From Jeongeupia sp. HS-3 (GTDB lineage: Bacteria > Pseudomonadota > Gammaproteobacteria > Burkholderiales > Chitinibacteraceae): a stretch of 64,000 bases of DNA. Position numbers and translations under genes: made by a program. The notes under the pieces were generated by a model. The model did no database searches. It worked only from the letters and a program-made list of their open reading frames with translations, and was not told the DNA's origin. Positions 10,474 to 18,089 of this stretch are shown piece by piece (position 1 is the stretch's first letter; the number at the start of each line of letters is the position of its first letter). The stretch lies in contig NZ_AP024094.1 of NCBI RefSeq assembly GCF_015140455.1, forward strand, positions 3,286,001 to 3,350,000, written 5' to 3'.

Positions 10474-11346
10474 TCAATCTCCCAGCGGCAGACGGTTGTC
10501 GCCGCCACGGTATTCGTCGAGCGCGTACTTCACCCGGCGCAGCATTTCCTTGCTGTGCGCGGACTGGCGCAAGGCGTACTCGGTGGCCAGCAGGTCGATC
10601 GCGAACATCATCGCGTAGCGCGACGCCGAGGGTTTGAAGATGAAGTCGGTCTCGCTCGTCGTGATCGGCAGCAGCACGTCGGCCAGCGCGGCCAGCGGCG
10701 AGCCGGCGGCGGTGATCGCGATGACCCTGGCGCCATAGGCGCGGGCGATCTCGGCGGCGGCGAGGATTTCCGGCGTTATGCCGCTGACCGACAGCAACAG
10801 CAGCACGTCGTCGGGCGAGAGCGTTGCGGCGACGATTTTCATCATCACCGCATCCGAGTAGGCGGTGACGGCGCGGCCGAGCCGCACCAGCCGGAACTGC
10901 AGCTCCTGCGCCAGCATGGTCGAGCCGCCGCCGACGCCGAAGGCGAACACCTGCCGCGCCGGCTGCAGCGCATCGACGGCGGCGCCGAACGCAGCCGGGT
11001 CGAACCGCGCCAGATTGGCATGCAAGGTCTGTTCGATCTCGCCGCAGATCTGTGCGTAGAAAGCGCTCGGCTCCGCCTGTTCGGCCGGCGCGAGGAAGCG
11101 GCTACCAACGGCGCCGGCCTGCGCCAGCCTGACCCGCAGCTCGCGAATGTCGTCGCAACCGACGGCCTTGGCGAAGCGCGAGATCGTCGCCATGCTCACG
11201 CCGGCTCTCGTCGCCAGCTGCTCGATACCGGCGCCGGCGGCGTAGGTGACATCGGCAAGAATGGCGTCGGCGACCTTGCGTTCGGTCGGGCTCAGCGTAT
11301 CGAGCGCGCTGCGCAACTGGTAAACGATATCGAAGGGTTTGTTCAT
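10474..11346 (-). CDS. MurR/RpiR family transcriptional regulator with SIS domain
   Basis: This 290-residue regulator has an N-terminal RpiR helix-turn-helix (about 1-77; LSPTERKVADAIL and LATRAGVSMATISRFAKAVGC) and a C-terminal sugar-isomerase (SIS) ligand-binding fold at about 125-255 (FAFGVGGGSTMLAQEL, LLLSVSGITPE). RpiR family members sense sugar phosphates or related small molecules and often act on their own operon. It sits between the D-serine dehydratase-like gene and the D-aminoacylase, so it probably controls this operon. The ligand is unknown; a SIS domain controlling D-amino-acid genes suggests an N-acyl amino sugar or muropeptide-like ligand, but that is inference. Confidence 0.9.
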   Translation of the reverse strand: MNKPFDIVYQLRSALDTLSPTERKVADAILADVTYAAGAGIEQLATRAGVSMATISRFAKAVGCDDIRELRVRLAQAGAVGSRFLAPAEQAEPSAFYAQICGEIEQTLHANLARFDPAAFGAAVDALQPARQVFAFGVGGGSTMLAQELQFRLVRLGRAVTAYSDAVMMKIVAATLSPDDVLLLLSVSGITPEILAAAEIARAYGARVIAITAAGSPLAALADVLLPITTSETDFIFKPSASRYAMMFAIDLLATEYALRQSAHSKEMLRRVKYALDEYRGGDNRLPLGD

Positions 11347-11401
11347 GGGGCTGGAGATAAAGTGATCGGGCTTGCGGCGCTAAATTAAGAAGGGCATCTG
11401 C

Positions 11402-12670
11402 CTAAAAGCAGGTTTGTACCAGCTCGACGACGCGATAGTCGTCATCAAGAATCGGCAGCTGGCGCCATTTGTCGAAAGTCAGGCAGGGATGCGAGATATC
11501 GAAGGCGATCATGTCGCCGACCTTGAGGCCGTGATCGATCGGCACCGCCATAAAGGCGTGCTGGTCCATCATCGCGGTCAGCGCCCAGCCTTCCGGCGCC
11601 GGTGTCGGCGCGGCGTTGCCGGGACGATGATGCAGTGCCGGAACCGGCAGGCCGGCGTCGAAGGCCGCGTCGCGCTTGCCCAGGCCGATGATCGCCAGAC
11701 CCGGTTCGGGCAGCGAGGTGACATAGGCCCACAACTGCAGCGCCGGCAGCAGCGCGCGGTTCATGTCGCGGGCGACCGGGTTGTTGGCCTGGATGCGCGT
11801 CTCGGCCGCCTTGTAGATGCCGACATCGTGAGTCAGGTAACAGCCGGGGCGCAGGATCACCTCGAGCGGGCGGCCGATGTCGGCGTTGCAGAATTCCTCG
11901 GCGACGATGTCGAACCACGCCGAGCCGGCACCCGACAGCAGCACCGGGCCGGCGGCGAAACGGCCCTCGGCGGCCCAGGCGGCGCAGCGGGCGACGGCGC
12001 GCCGCAGAAAAGCGCGGATGTCGGCCTCGTCCTTCAGTACGCCTTCGTAGAGTTCGATGCCGCATAGTTGCAGCGACGGCCAGCGGGCGATCTCGGCCAG
12101 CAGCGCGGCTTCCTGCGCCTCGTCGCGCGCGCCGGTGCGCCCGCCGTTGACGCCGAGTTCAACCAAGACCTTCAGCGTCTGATCCGCTTCAAGGAAATGG
12201 CGCCCGAGCTGGGCGATGTTCTCGGCCGAATCAACAATGCCGTAGAAGGTGAATTCGGGGTCGTGTTGCAGGCGGGCGATGATCGCCATATTGCCGCGGC
12301 CGACCAGCTGGTTGGCCATCAGCATCCGGCGCACGCCGTGGTTATACGCAGCCTGAGCCTGCGGTGCGGTCGCCAGCGTAATCCCCCAGGCGCCGTGATC
12401 GAGTTGCTTGCGGAACAGCTGCGGACTCATCGTCGTTTTGCCGTGCGGCGCCAGCTGCACGCGGTAGCGGTTGATAAAGGCTTTCATCCACGCCAGGTTG
12501 TGTTCGATTCGGCGTTGCGAGAGCACGGCGACCGGCAGGCTCAAATCCTCGGCGAGCAGTTGCCAGCCCAATTGGGCAATCTCGCCGGCCCTTTGCCTCG
12601 CCGGTAGCGCGCCAAGGCCTTTGCCCCCGGCATCGATCTCGAAATCAAGCAAAGTATTTTCATTGTTCAT
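11402..12670 (-). CDS. D-serine dehydratase-like, fold-type III PLP enzyme
   Basis: The 422-residue protein belongs to the alanine-racemase-fold family that includes eukaryotic-type D-serine dehydratase (DSD) and D-threonine aldolase. The PLP lysine is in LAPHGKTTM (Lys78). Near the C-terminus the metal-site pair is His394-x-Cys396 (DISHPCLTFDKW). From memory of the family, His-x-Cys is the zinc site of DSD, while D-threonine aldolases have His-x-Asp, so dehydration or deamination of D-Ser/D-Thr is favoured. ATG 12670 gives the family N-terminus; a longer frame to 12733 would run into the promoter. It is first in the operon, 55 bases ahead of the regulator. Confidence 0.82.
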   Translation of the reverse strand: MNNENTLLDFEIDAGGKGLGALPARQRAGEIAQLGWQLLAEDLSLPVAVLSQRRIEHNLAWMKAFINRYRVQLAPHGKTTMSPQLFRKQLDHGAWGITLATAPQAQAAYNHGVRRMLMANQLVGRGNMAIIARLQHDPEFTFYGIVDSAENIAQLGRHFLEADQTLKVLVELGVNGGRTGARDEAQEAALLAEIARWPSLQLCGIELYEGVLKDEADIRAFLRRAVARCAAWAAEGRFAAGPVLLSGAGSAWFDIVAEEFCNADIGRPLEVILRPGCYLTHDVGIYKAAETRIQANNPVARDMNRALLPALQLWAYVTSLPEPGLAIIGLGKRDAAFDAGLPVPALHHRPGNAAPTPAPEGWALTAMMDQHAFMAVPIDHGLKVGDMIAFDISHPCLTFDKWRQLPILDDDYRVVELVQTCF

Positions 12671-12718
12671 GATGGTTGCTCCGAGTGAATGCCGGTCTTG
12701 AGTCACTATCCGGGTGTG

Positions 12719-12759
12719 AATATAACGACACAATGAGAATTATTGAAAATAATTTTCAT
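12719..12759 (-). promoter_or_regulatory. Promoter and palindromic operator of the D-amino-acid operon
   Basis: An AT-rich inverted repeat lies at 12733-12759: two 12-base arms (ATGAGAATTATT and AATAATTTTCAT) around GAA, with one mismatch. Reading leftward, TTCAAT (-35-like) is followed after 17 bases by TATATT (-10-like, 12719-12724), so the palindrome covers the -35 element, as a repressor site would. It lies 63-89 bases upstream of the dehydratase start. TGAAA/TTTCA-type palindromes are common for RpiR-family regulators, so the operon's own RpiR protein is the likely binder. The assignment to that protein is inference. Confidence 0.6.
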
Positions 12760-12952
12760 ATCTTTTCGTTGGGAGTGCGTAAACCCATGCCGGTAAAGGA
12801 GGCTGTGCATCGCGGGCAGCGAATGATGGCGGGGCGGGGGCGCCGGATGATTGAGTCCCGCAGGGAACAACCCCCGGCTCTGGCTTGCCAAGGTTCGGCT
12901 TTTGCCCCAAGAATGGGGCCCTGTAAATAATTTCCCCTAGCAGGAAGCTGCC

Positions 12953-15900
12953 TTGACCCGCGTGCCGGTCACTTCACAGGACGCCGATAACGGCCGCTCT
13001 TTCGGCCTGATCCGCCGGATGCTGATCGCGTTGTCGATCAGCGTGGTGCTATTTGCACTGGCGGCGGTGAGCTGGTCGATCTGGCGCAGCTACCAGGAGA
13101 CGCTGGGCAACGCCGAGCAGCAGATGCTCACGCTGGCGCGCACCATGGACGAGCACGTTGGCCGCACCATGGACGCCAGCCTGAACACCATGTTCGCGAT
13201 CCAGCAGAACGAGATTTTCCAGCTTTGCGTCGAAACCGCTGATTCGGCCTGCATGCACGCCTATTTGCAGCGTCAGCTCGGCCAGACGCCGCAGATGGCG
13301 ACGTTTGCCGTAGCACGTGCCGATGGCACGCTGGCCGCGAGCACGCTGCAATATCCGACGCCGGCACACAATCTTGGCAGTACACAGTATTTCAAGGTGG
13401 CGCGATCGCAGCCCTCGTCGCCTTTCTACATAGCCGAGCAACAGCTTGATCCAACCGGCGATCGTTCGGTGATTCCCATCGTCATGGCATTGAACAACCG
13501 CCGTGGCGAGTTCGTCGGCGTGCTGTTTGCCGGCATCGATCCGGGCTATTTCCGCCAGTTCTACCGCAGCATTTCCTCACGCGCCGGCCTCGCGATCGAA
13601 ATGTTCCGCGACGACGGCATTTCGCTGGTGCACTACCCGGAGAACGCCTTCGACGTCGGCCACGACCTGTCGCACCGGACTTTTTTCGACAATGATTTCG
13701 GTGGCGCGCAAAGCGGCACCTTTATCGAGCGCAGCGCCCGGGATCGTGTCACCCGCATTTATGGCTGGCGTCACGTCGGCGGCTGGCCGCTGGGTGTGAT
13801 GGTCGGCGTCGACCGGCAGCAGGTGCTGGCGTCGTGGCGTCATGACAGTCTGGTCAACGGCGGTGTCACCGCCAGCGTGCTGGCGCTGGCTGCCTTGCTG
13901 GCCGTTTACGTGTTGCGGCAGTTGCGCCGGCTGGAAAGCACCGAGGATGCACTCTATCTGACCCGCGTCGCGGTCGAGCGCGGCGCCGACATGGCGATCT
14001 GGCTCGACCCCGATGGCATCATCCGCTACGTCAACGCCACCGCCTGTCACCGCCTTGGCTACGGTGAACACGAATTGCTTGGCATGCGCTTGAAGGACGT
14101 CAATCCCACTTTCGATCCCGAGACCTGGGGGCCGTTCTGGGAGCGTTTGCGCGAGCAAAAGCATCTGTTTGAAGAGTTCGTGCTGAAAACCCGCAGCGGC
14201 GACGCGTTCCCGATCGAGTCGTACTCGAACTACATCGTCTTCAAGGGGCAGGAATACAACTGCGCCGTGGTGCGGGATATTTCCGAACGCCGCCTGGCCG
14301 AGGAGGCCATCGTCAAGAGCGAGCAGCAGCTGCGCTTGGCGCTGGATGCCTCCAATACCGGCCTGTTCGACATGCCGCTGGATATCCGCCGCGATGCGAT
14401 TACCAGTCCCGAGTACGACCGATTGCTGGGTTTTACGCCGGGCGAGCTGGTCGAAACGTTCGAGAAGTGGAAAGAGCAGATGTATCCGGGGGATCGCGAT
14501 GTGGCGCTCAATGCGTTTCGCGATTGTTATGCCGGCACCGCACCGCAGTTCGTCATCGAGTACCGGCGCAAACTCAAGACCGGCGAATATCGCTGGTTCC
14601 TGTCGCGCGGCAAGTTTGTCGAGTTCGATGGCCGTGGCAAACCGGCGCGGCTGATCGGCACCGTCACCGATATCACCGAACGCAAGGTGGCGCAGGATCG
14701 CATCATCGAGCTGGCCAACTTCGATACCGTCACCGGCCTGGCGAACCGCAACCTCTTGCGCGACGAATTGCGCCTGGCCGTTGCCAGTGCCGAGCGTCAC
14801 TCGCGGCAGCTGGCGCTGCTGTTCCTTGATCTTGATCGCTTCAAGACCATCAACGATTCGCTTGGCCATACCGCGGGCGACCAGGTACTGATGCAGGTGG
14901 CCGAGCGGCTCAAGCGTATCGCCGGCAAGGGCGACATCCTCGCGCGGCTGGGCGGCGACGAGTTCGTGATCGTGCTGACCGAGATCGACAACGCGATTCA
15001 TCCGGGCTTGGTCGCTGAACAGATTCTGGCCTCCTTCGCCGACCCCTTCGTGCTTGAGGCCGGCGGCTTCGCGACGACGACGTCGATCGGCATCAGCGTC
15101 TATCCGGACGACGGCCCTGATTCGGACACGCTGATTCGTAGCGCCGACGTGGCGATGTATCAGGCCAAGAGCGCCGGCCGCAACAACTATCAGTATTTCA
15201 CCGCCGACATGAACGCGCGGGTGTCCGAGCGCCTGGTGCTGGAAACCAGCATGAGCCAGGCGCTGAACGACAACGAGTTCGAGCTCTACTACCAGCCGCA
15301 GGTCTGCCTCAGGGATGGCCGCATTACCGGTGCCGAGGCGCTGATCCGCTGGCGCCACCCGGAGCACGGGCTGATCTCGCCGGCCAAGTTCATCCCGATT
15401 GCCGAGGAAAGCCGGATGATCGTGCCGATCGGCAACTGGGTGCTGCGCGAAGCCTGCCGCCGCGCGGCGACCTGGACGCGCGAGAACGGCGAGCCGATGA
15501 GCATCGCGGTCAACCTCTCGCCGCTGCAACTGCATCAATCCAATCTGCTCGAGATCATCGCCGACGCGCTGGCCGATGCCGAACTGCCGCCGCAATGCCT
15601 CGAACTCGAAGTGACCGAATCGGTGGTGATGCAGGAAGTCGAGCATGTGATGACGATGCTGTCGGGCATCAAGCGCCTGGGCGTCAAGCTGTCGGTCGAT
15701 GATTTTGGTACCGGTTATTCGAGCCTGTCGTACCTGAAGCGCTTTGCCTTCGACAAGCTCAAGGTCGACCAGAGCTTTGTGCGTGATCTGACCACCGACC
15801 CCAACGATGCGGCCATCGTGCTGGCGATCATCGGCCTGGGTAAAACCCTGGGCATGAGCGTGTTGGCGGAAGGCGTTGAAACGCCGGAGCAACTGGATTT

Positions 15901-16042
15901 TCTGCGTCGCGCCGGTACCGATGCGATTCAGGGTTATCTGTTCAGCAAACCGTTGCCGGCTGGCGAATTCGAAGCGCTGTTGCAGGCATCGCCGCGGCTG
16001 ATGTTGTCGCGCGCTGGCGGCGAAGTAGTCAATCAGGCTTAG
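12953..16042 (+). CDS. Membrane-bound PAS-GGDEF-EAL cyclic-di-GMP enzyme
   Basis: This 1029-residue signalling protein has a transmembrane helix (about 23-45), a periplasmic Cache-like sensor (about 46-298), a second helix (about 300-322), two PAS/PAC units (about 330-450 and 455-580), a GGDEF domain (about 585-750) and an EAL domain (about 760-1010). GGDEF is intact at 667-671. The inhibitory RxxD site five residues upstream reads GKGD, so the Arg is lost. The EAL domain has GAEALIRW, an ELEVTES Glu and loop-6 DDFGTGYSSL, so it looks active as a phosphodiesterase. The start is TTG 12953, with AGGAAG 8 bases upstream; ATG 13019 would remove part of the N-terminal tail. The net activity cannot be told from sequence. 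Confidence 0.93.
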   Translation: MTRVPVTSQDADNGRSFGLIRRMLIALSISVVLFALAAVSWSIWRSYQETLGNAEQQMLTLARTMDEHVGRTMDASLNTMFAIQQNEIFQLCVETADSACMHAYLQRQLGQTPQMATFAVARADGTLAASTLQYPTPAHNLGSTQYFKVARSQPSSPFYIAEQQLDPTGDRSVIPIVMALNNRRGEFVGVLFAGIDPGYFRQFYRSISSRAGLAIEMFRDDGISLVHYPENAFDVGHDLSHRTFFDNDFGGAQSGTFIERSARDRVTRIYGWRHVGGWPLGVMVGVDRQQVLASWRHDSLVNGGVTASVLALAALLAVYVLRQLRRLESTEDALYLTRVAVERGADMAIWLDPDGIIRYVNATACHRLGYGEHELLGMRLKDVNPTFDPETWGPFWERLREQKHLFEEFVLKTRSGDAFPIESYSNYIVFKGQEYNCAVVRDISERRLAEEAIVKSEQQLRLALDASNTGLFDMPLDIRRDAITSPEYDRLLGFTPGELVETFEKWKEQMYPGDRDVALNAFRDCYAGTAPQFVIEYRRKLKTGEYRWFLSRGKFVEFDGRGKPARLIGTVTDITERKVAQDRIIELANFDTVTGLANRNLLRDELRLAVASAERHSRQLALLFLDLDRFKTINDSLGHTAGDQVLMQVAERLKRIAGKGDILARLGGDEFVIVLTEIDNAIHPGLVAEQILASFADPFVLEAGGFATTTSIGISVYPDDGPDSDTLIRSADVAMYQAKSAGRNNYQYFTADMNARVSERLVLETSMSQALNDNEFELYYQPQVCLRDGRITGAEALIRWRHPEHGLISPAKFIPIAEESRMIVPIGNWVLREACRRAATWTRENGEPMSIAVNLSPLQLHQSNLLEIIADALADAELPPQCLELEVTESVVMQEVEHVMTMLSGIKRLGVKLSVDDFGTGYSSLSYLKRFAFDKLKVDQSFVRDLTTDPNDAAIVLAIIGLGKTLGMSVLAEGVETPEQLDFLRRAGTDAIQGYLFSKPLPAGEFEALLQASPRLMLSRAGGEVVNQA

Positions 16043-16066
16043 CAATCAGGGCGGGACGAGGAGGGG

Positions 16067-16690
16067 ATGATGAAACTGGTGATTGGCAACAAGAACTATT
16101 CGTCGTGGTCGCTGCGGCCGTGGCTGGCGCTCAAGGTGGCCGGTTTGCCGTTCGACGAGGTCACGCACGACCTTTACCGCGACGGTGCACTGGCCGAACG
16201 TCTGGGCTATGGTCCGACCGGTAAGGTGCCGGTGCTGCTTGATGCTGGGCTGGCCATCTGGGAAACGCCGGCGATTGCCGAATACCTGGCCGAAATCGAA
16301 CCGTCCTTGTGGCCGAGCGAGCGCGCCGCGCGCGCCGTTGCCCGTGCCGTGTGCGCCGAGATGCACGCCGGCTTCACTGCGCTGCGCACGCACTGCCCGA
16401 TGAATCTGCGCTTGCGTACCACAGCCGAGGCGCACGCCGATGTCGCCGCCGATCTGGTGCGCATCGAGGCGCTATGGGCCGATTGCCGGTCGCGTTTTGG
16501 CGCTGGCGGCGACTTTCTTTTTGGCGCCTTCAGTCATGCCGATGCCTTTTTTGCGCCAGTCGCGACGCGGATTCGCAGCTATGGGCTGAGCGTGTCCGCA
16601 CCGGCACAACGCTACGCAGATCGCTTGCTGGCCTTGCCCGCTTTTCTGGAATGGGAAGCCGCAGCGGCGCTTGAGCCCCTGCAACGCTGA
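16067..16690 (+). CDS. Glutathione S-transferase family protein
   Basis: This is a GST of 207 residues. The N-terminal thioredoxin-like domain has the SSWSLRPWLAL motif of the YfcF-like/zeta-type group, where the Ser/Tyr region activates glutathione, the cis-Pro motif TGKVPVLLD and WETPAIAEYL. The C-terminal half is the helical domain (FLFGAFSHADAFFAPV). GAGGAGGGG lies directly ahead of two tandem ATGs. It stands alone between the c-di-GMP gene and the dusB promoter. Its substrate is unknown. Confidence 0.88.
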   Translation: MMKLVIGNKNYSSWSLRPWLALKVAGLPFDEVTHDLYRDGALAERLGYGPTGKVPVLLDAGLAIWETPAIAEYLAEIEPSLWPSERAARAVARAVCAEMHAGFTALRTHCPMNLRLRTTAEAHADVAADLVRIEALWADCRSRFGAGGDFLFGAFSHADAFFAPVATRIRSYGLSVSAPAQRYADRLLALPAFLEWEAAAALEPLQR

Positions 16691-16713
16691 GCCCCTCAAC
16701 AAGGCGGCGAACA

Positions 16714-16745
16714 GGCTTGCCTAAAAATTAGGCAAGCCGTAGAAT
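16714..16745 (+). promoter_or_regulatory. dusB-fis promoter overlapped by a perfect palindrome
   Basis: A perfect 11-bp inverted repeat (GGCTTGCCTAA, AAA spacer, TTAGGCAAGCC) covers 16714-16738. Inside it, TTGCCT (16718-16723) stands 16 bases ahead of TAGAAT (16740-16745), giving a sigma-70-like promoter about 35 bases before the dusB ATG. The bases after the -10 are GC-rich (CGCGGCC), a feature of stringently controlled promoters such as E. coli fis. No T-run follows the repeat, so it is more likely an operator than a terminator. Confidence 0.65.
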
Positions 16746-16778
16746 CGCGGCCTCCCCAAGTCCTGCCCGCCTGCGCCC

Positions 16779-17786
16779 ATGCATATCGGTCCTTACACCC
16801 TTGCGAACAATCTGATCGTAGCGCCGATGGCTGGCGTCACCGATCGGCCGTTTCGCATGCTGTGCAAGCGCTTTGGTGCAGGCCACGCGGTGTCGGAGAT
16901 GATCACTGCCGATCAGAGTCTGCGGCTGACCACGAAGACGCTCAAGCGGGCCGATTTCGAGGGTGAGTTGGCGCCGATCTCGGTGCAGATCGCCGGCTCC
17001 GATCCCGAACAGCTGGCGCTGGCCGCCCGCTATCAGGTGGAGAACGGCGCGCAGATCGTCGACATCAATATGGGTTGCCCGGCCAAGAAGGTGTGCAACA
17101 AGCTCGCCGGCTCGGCCTTGCTCAAGGACGAAGACCTCGTCGGCCGGATCCTCGATGCGGTGGTCGCCGCGGTCGATGTGCCGGTGACGCTGAAAACCCG
17201 GCTGGGTTTTTGCAATGGCGAGGAAAACATCCTGCGCGTGGCACGCCGCGCCGAAGAGGCCGGCATCGCTGCGCTGGCGATCCACGGCCGCACGCGTGAG
17301 GACATGTATAACGGCGCCGCCCGGTATGCGCTGATCCGCGAAGTAAAACACAGCATCGCCATTCCGGTGATCGCCAATGGCGACATCGACAGCCCGTACA
17401 AGGCGAAAGAAGTGCTCGATGCCACCGGCGCCGACGCGATCATGGTCGGCCGCGCCGCGCAGGGCAGGCCGTGGCTGTTTCGCGAGATCGGCCATTATCT
17501 GGCCAGCGGCGAGCTGTTGCCGCCGCCGAAGGTGATCGAAATCCGCGACGTGCTGCTCGAGCATCTTGATGCGCTGTATTCGTTTTACGGCGAGTACTCG
17601 GGCTGTCGGATCGCGAGAAAGCATATCGCCTGGTACACCAAGGGACTCGCTGGCGGCAACGCATTCCGCCAGCACATGTACCAGCAAGAAAGTACACACG
17701 AACAAAAAAACGCGACCCAGGCGTTCTTCGATGGCCTTTTGGCCGGCGGCGAGCGCTTGGTCTACATCGCGACCGAACAAGAGTAG
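16779..17786 (+). CDS. dusB: tRNA-dihydrouridine synthase B
   Basis: DusB is the flavoenzyme that reduces uridine in the tRNA D-loop. The 335-residue TIM-barrel protein shows APMAGVTDRPFR, the catalytic-Cys motif NMGCPAKKVCNKLAGSAL, VTLKTRLGF, the FMN-binding HGRTREDMYNG, VIANGDI and VGRAAQGRPWLF. It is followed after 8 bases by fis, the arrangement known from E. coli and relatives. Start ATG 16779 gives the normal N-terminus. Confidence 0.96.
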   Translation: MHIGPYTLANNLIVAPMAGVTDRPFRMLCKRFGAGHAVSEMITADQSLRLTTKTLKRADFEGELAPISVQIAGSDPEQLALAARYQVENGAQIVDINMGCPAKKVCNKLAGSALLKDEDLVGRILDAVVAAVDVPVTLKTRLGFCNGEENILRVARRAEEAGIAALAIHGRTREDMYNGAARYALIREVKHSIAIPVIANGDIDSPYKAKEVLDATGADAIMVGRAAQGRPWLFREIGHYLASGELLPPPKVIEIRDVLLEHLDALYSFYGEYSGCRIARKHIAWYTKGLAGGNAFRQHMYQQESTHEQKNATQAFFDGLLAGGERLVYIATEQE

Positions 17787-17794
17787 AGGGAAGC

Positions 17795-18046
17795 ATGAAC
17801 CGGGAAGAACCGAGCCAGCAGGATCCGATTGCCGAAGTAATCCACGCGTCGCTGGCGCAGTATTTTGACGACCTTGATGGCGAGACGCCGTGCGCGGTTT
17901 ACGACATGGTGCTCGCCCGCGTCGAGAAGCCGCTGCTGCTGCTGGTGCTTGAGCGCGTCGGTGGCAACCAGACCCGTGCGGCCGAGGTGCTCGGTATCAA
18001 TCGCAATACCCTCAGAAAAAAATTGCAGACCTACGATCTGCTCTGA
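17795..18046 (+). CDS. fis: Fis-family DNA-binding protein
   Basis: This is an 83-residue Fis-like nucleoid protein. The C-terminal helix-turn-helix [22 protein letters not shown] is diagnostic, and the N-terminal part lacks the longer arm of enteric Fis, as is usual in Betaproteobacteria. It is the second gene of dusB-fis with an 8-base gap. Fis-type proteins bend DNA and activate growth-linked promoters; here the role is taken from the family. Confidence 0.92.
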   Translation: MNREEPSQQDPIAEVIHASLAQYFDDLDGETPCAVYDMVLARVEKPLLLLVLERVGGNQTRAAEVLGINRNTLRKKLQTYDLL

Positions 18047-18089
18047 ATCCATAAGCCACGACATACGTAACGACCTTCAGGAGAGCAGT

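Noticed and set aside
12676-12930. Small ORF of 84 codons upstream of the GGDEF-EAL gene
   Set aside because: It overlaps the promoter palindrome of the divergent operon, has no ribosome site and no recognisable content.
12760-12952. Cyclic-di-GMP (GEMM) riboswitch upstream of the GGDEF-EAL gene
   Set aside because: The conserved GEMM core segments were not found; only unspecific hairpins are present.
13577-16045. Long open frame of 822 codons antisense to the GGDEF-EAL gene
   Set aside because: It mirrors the codon bias of the real gene on the other strand in GC-rich DNA, is low in complexity and matches no family.
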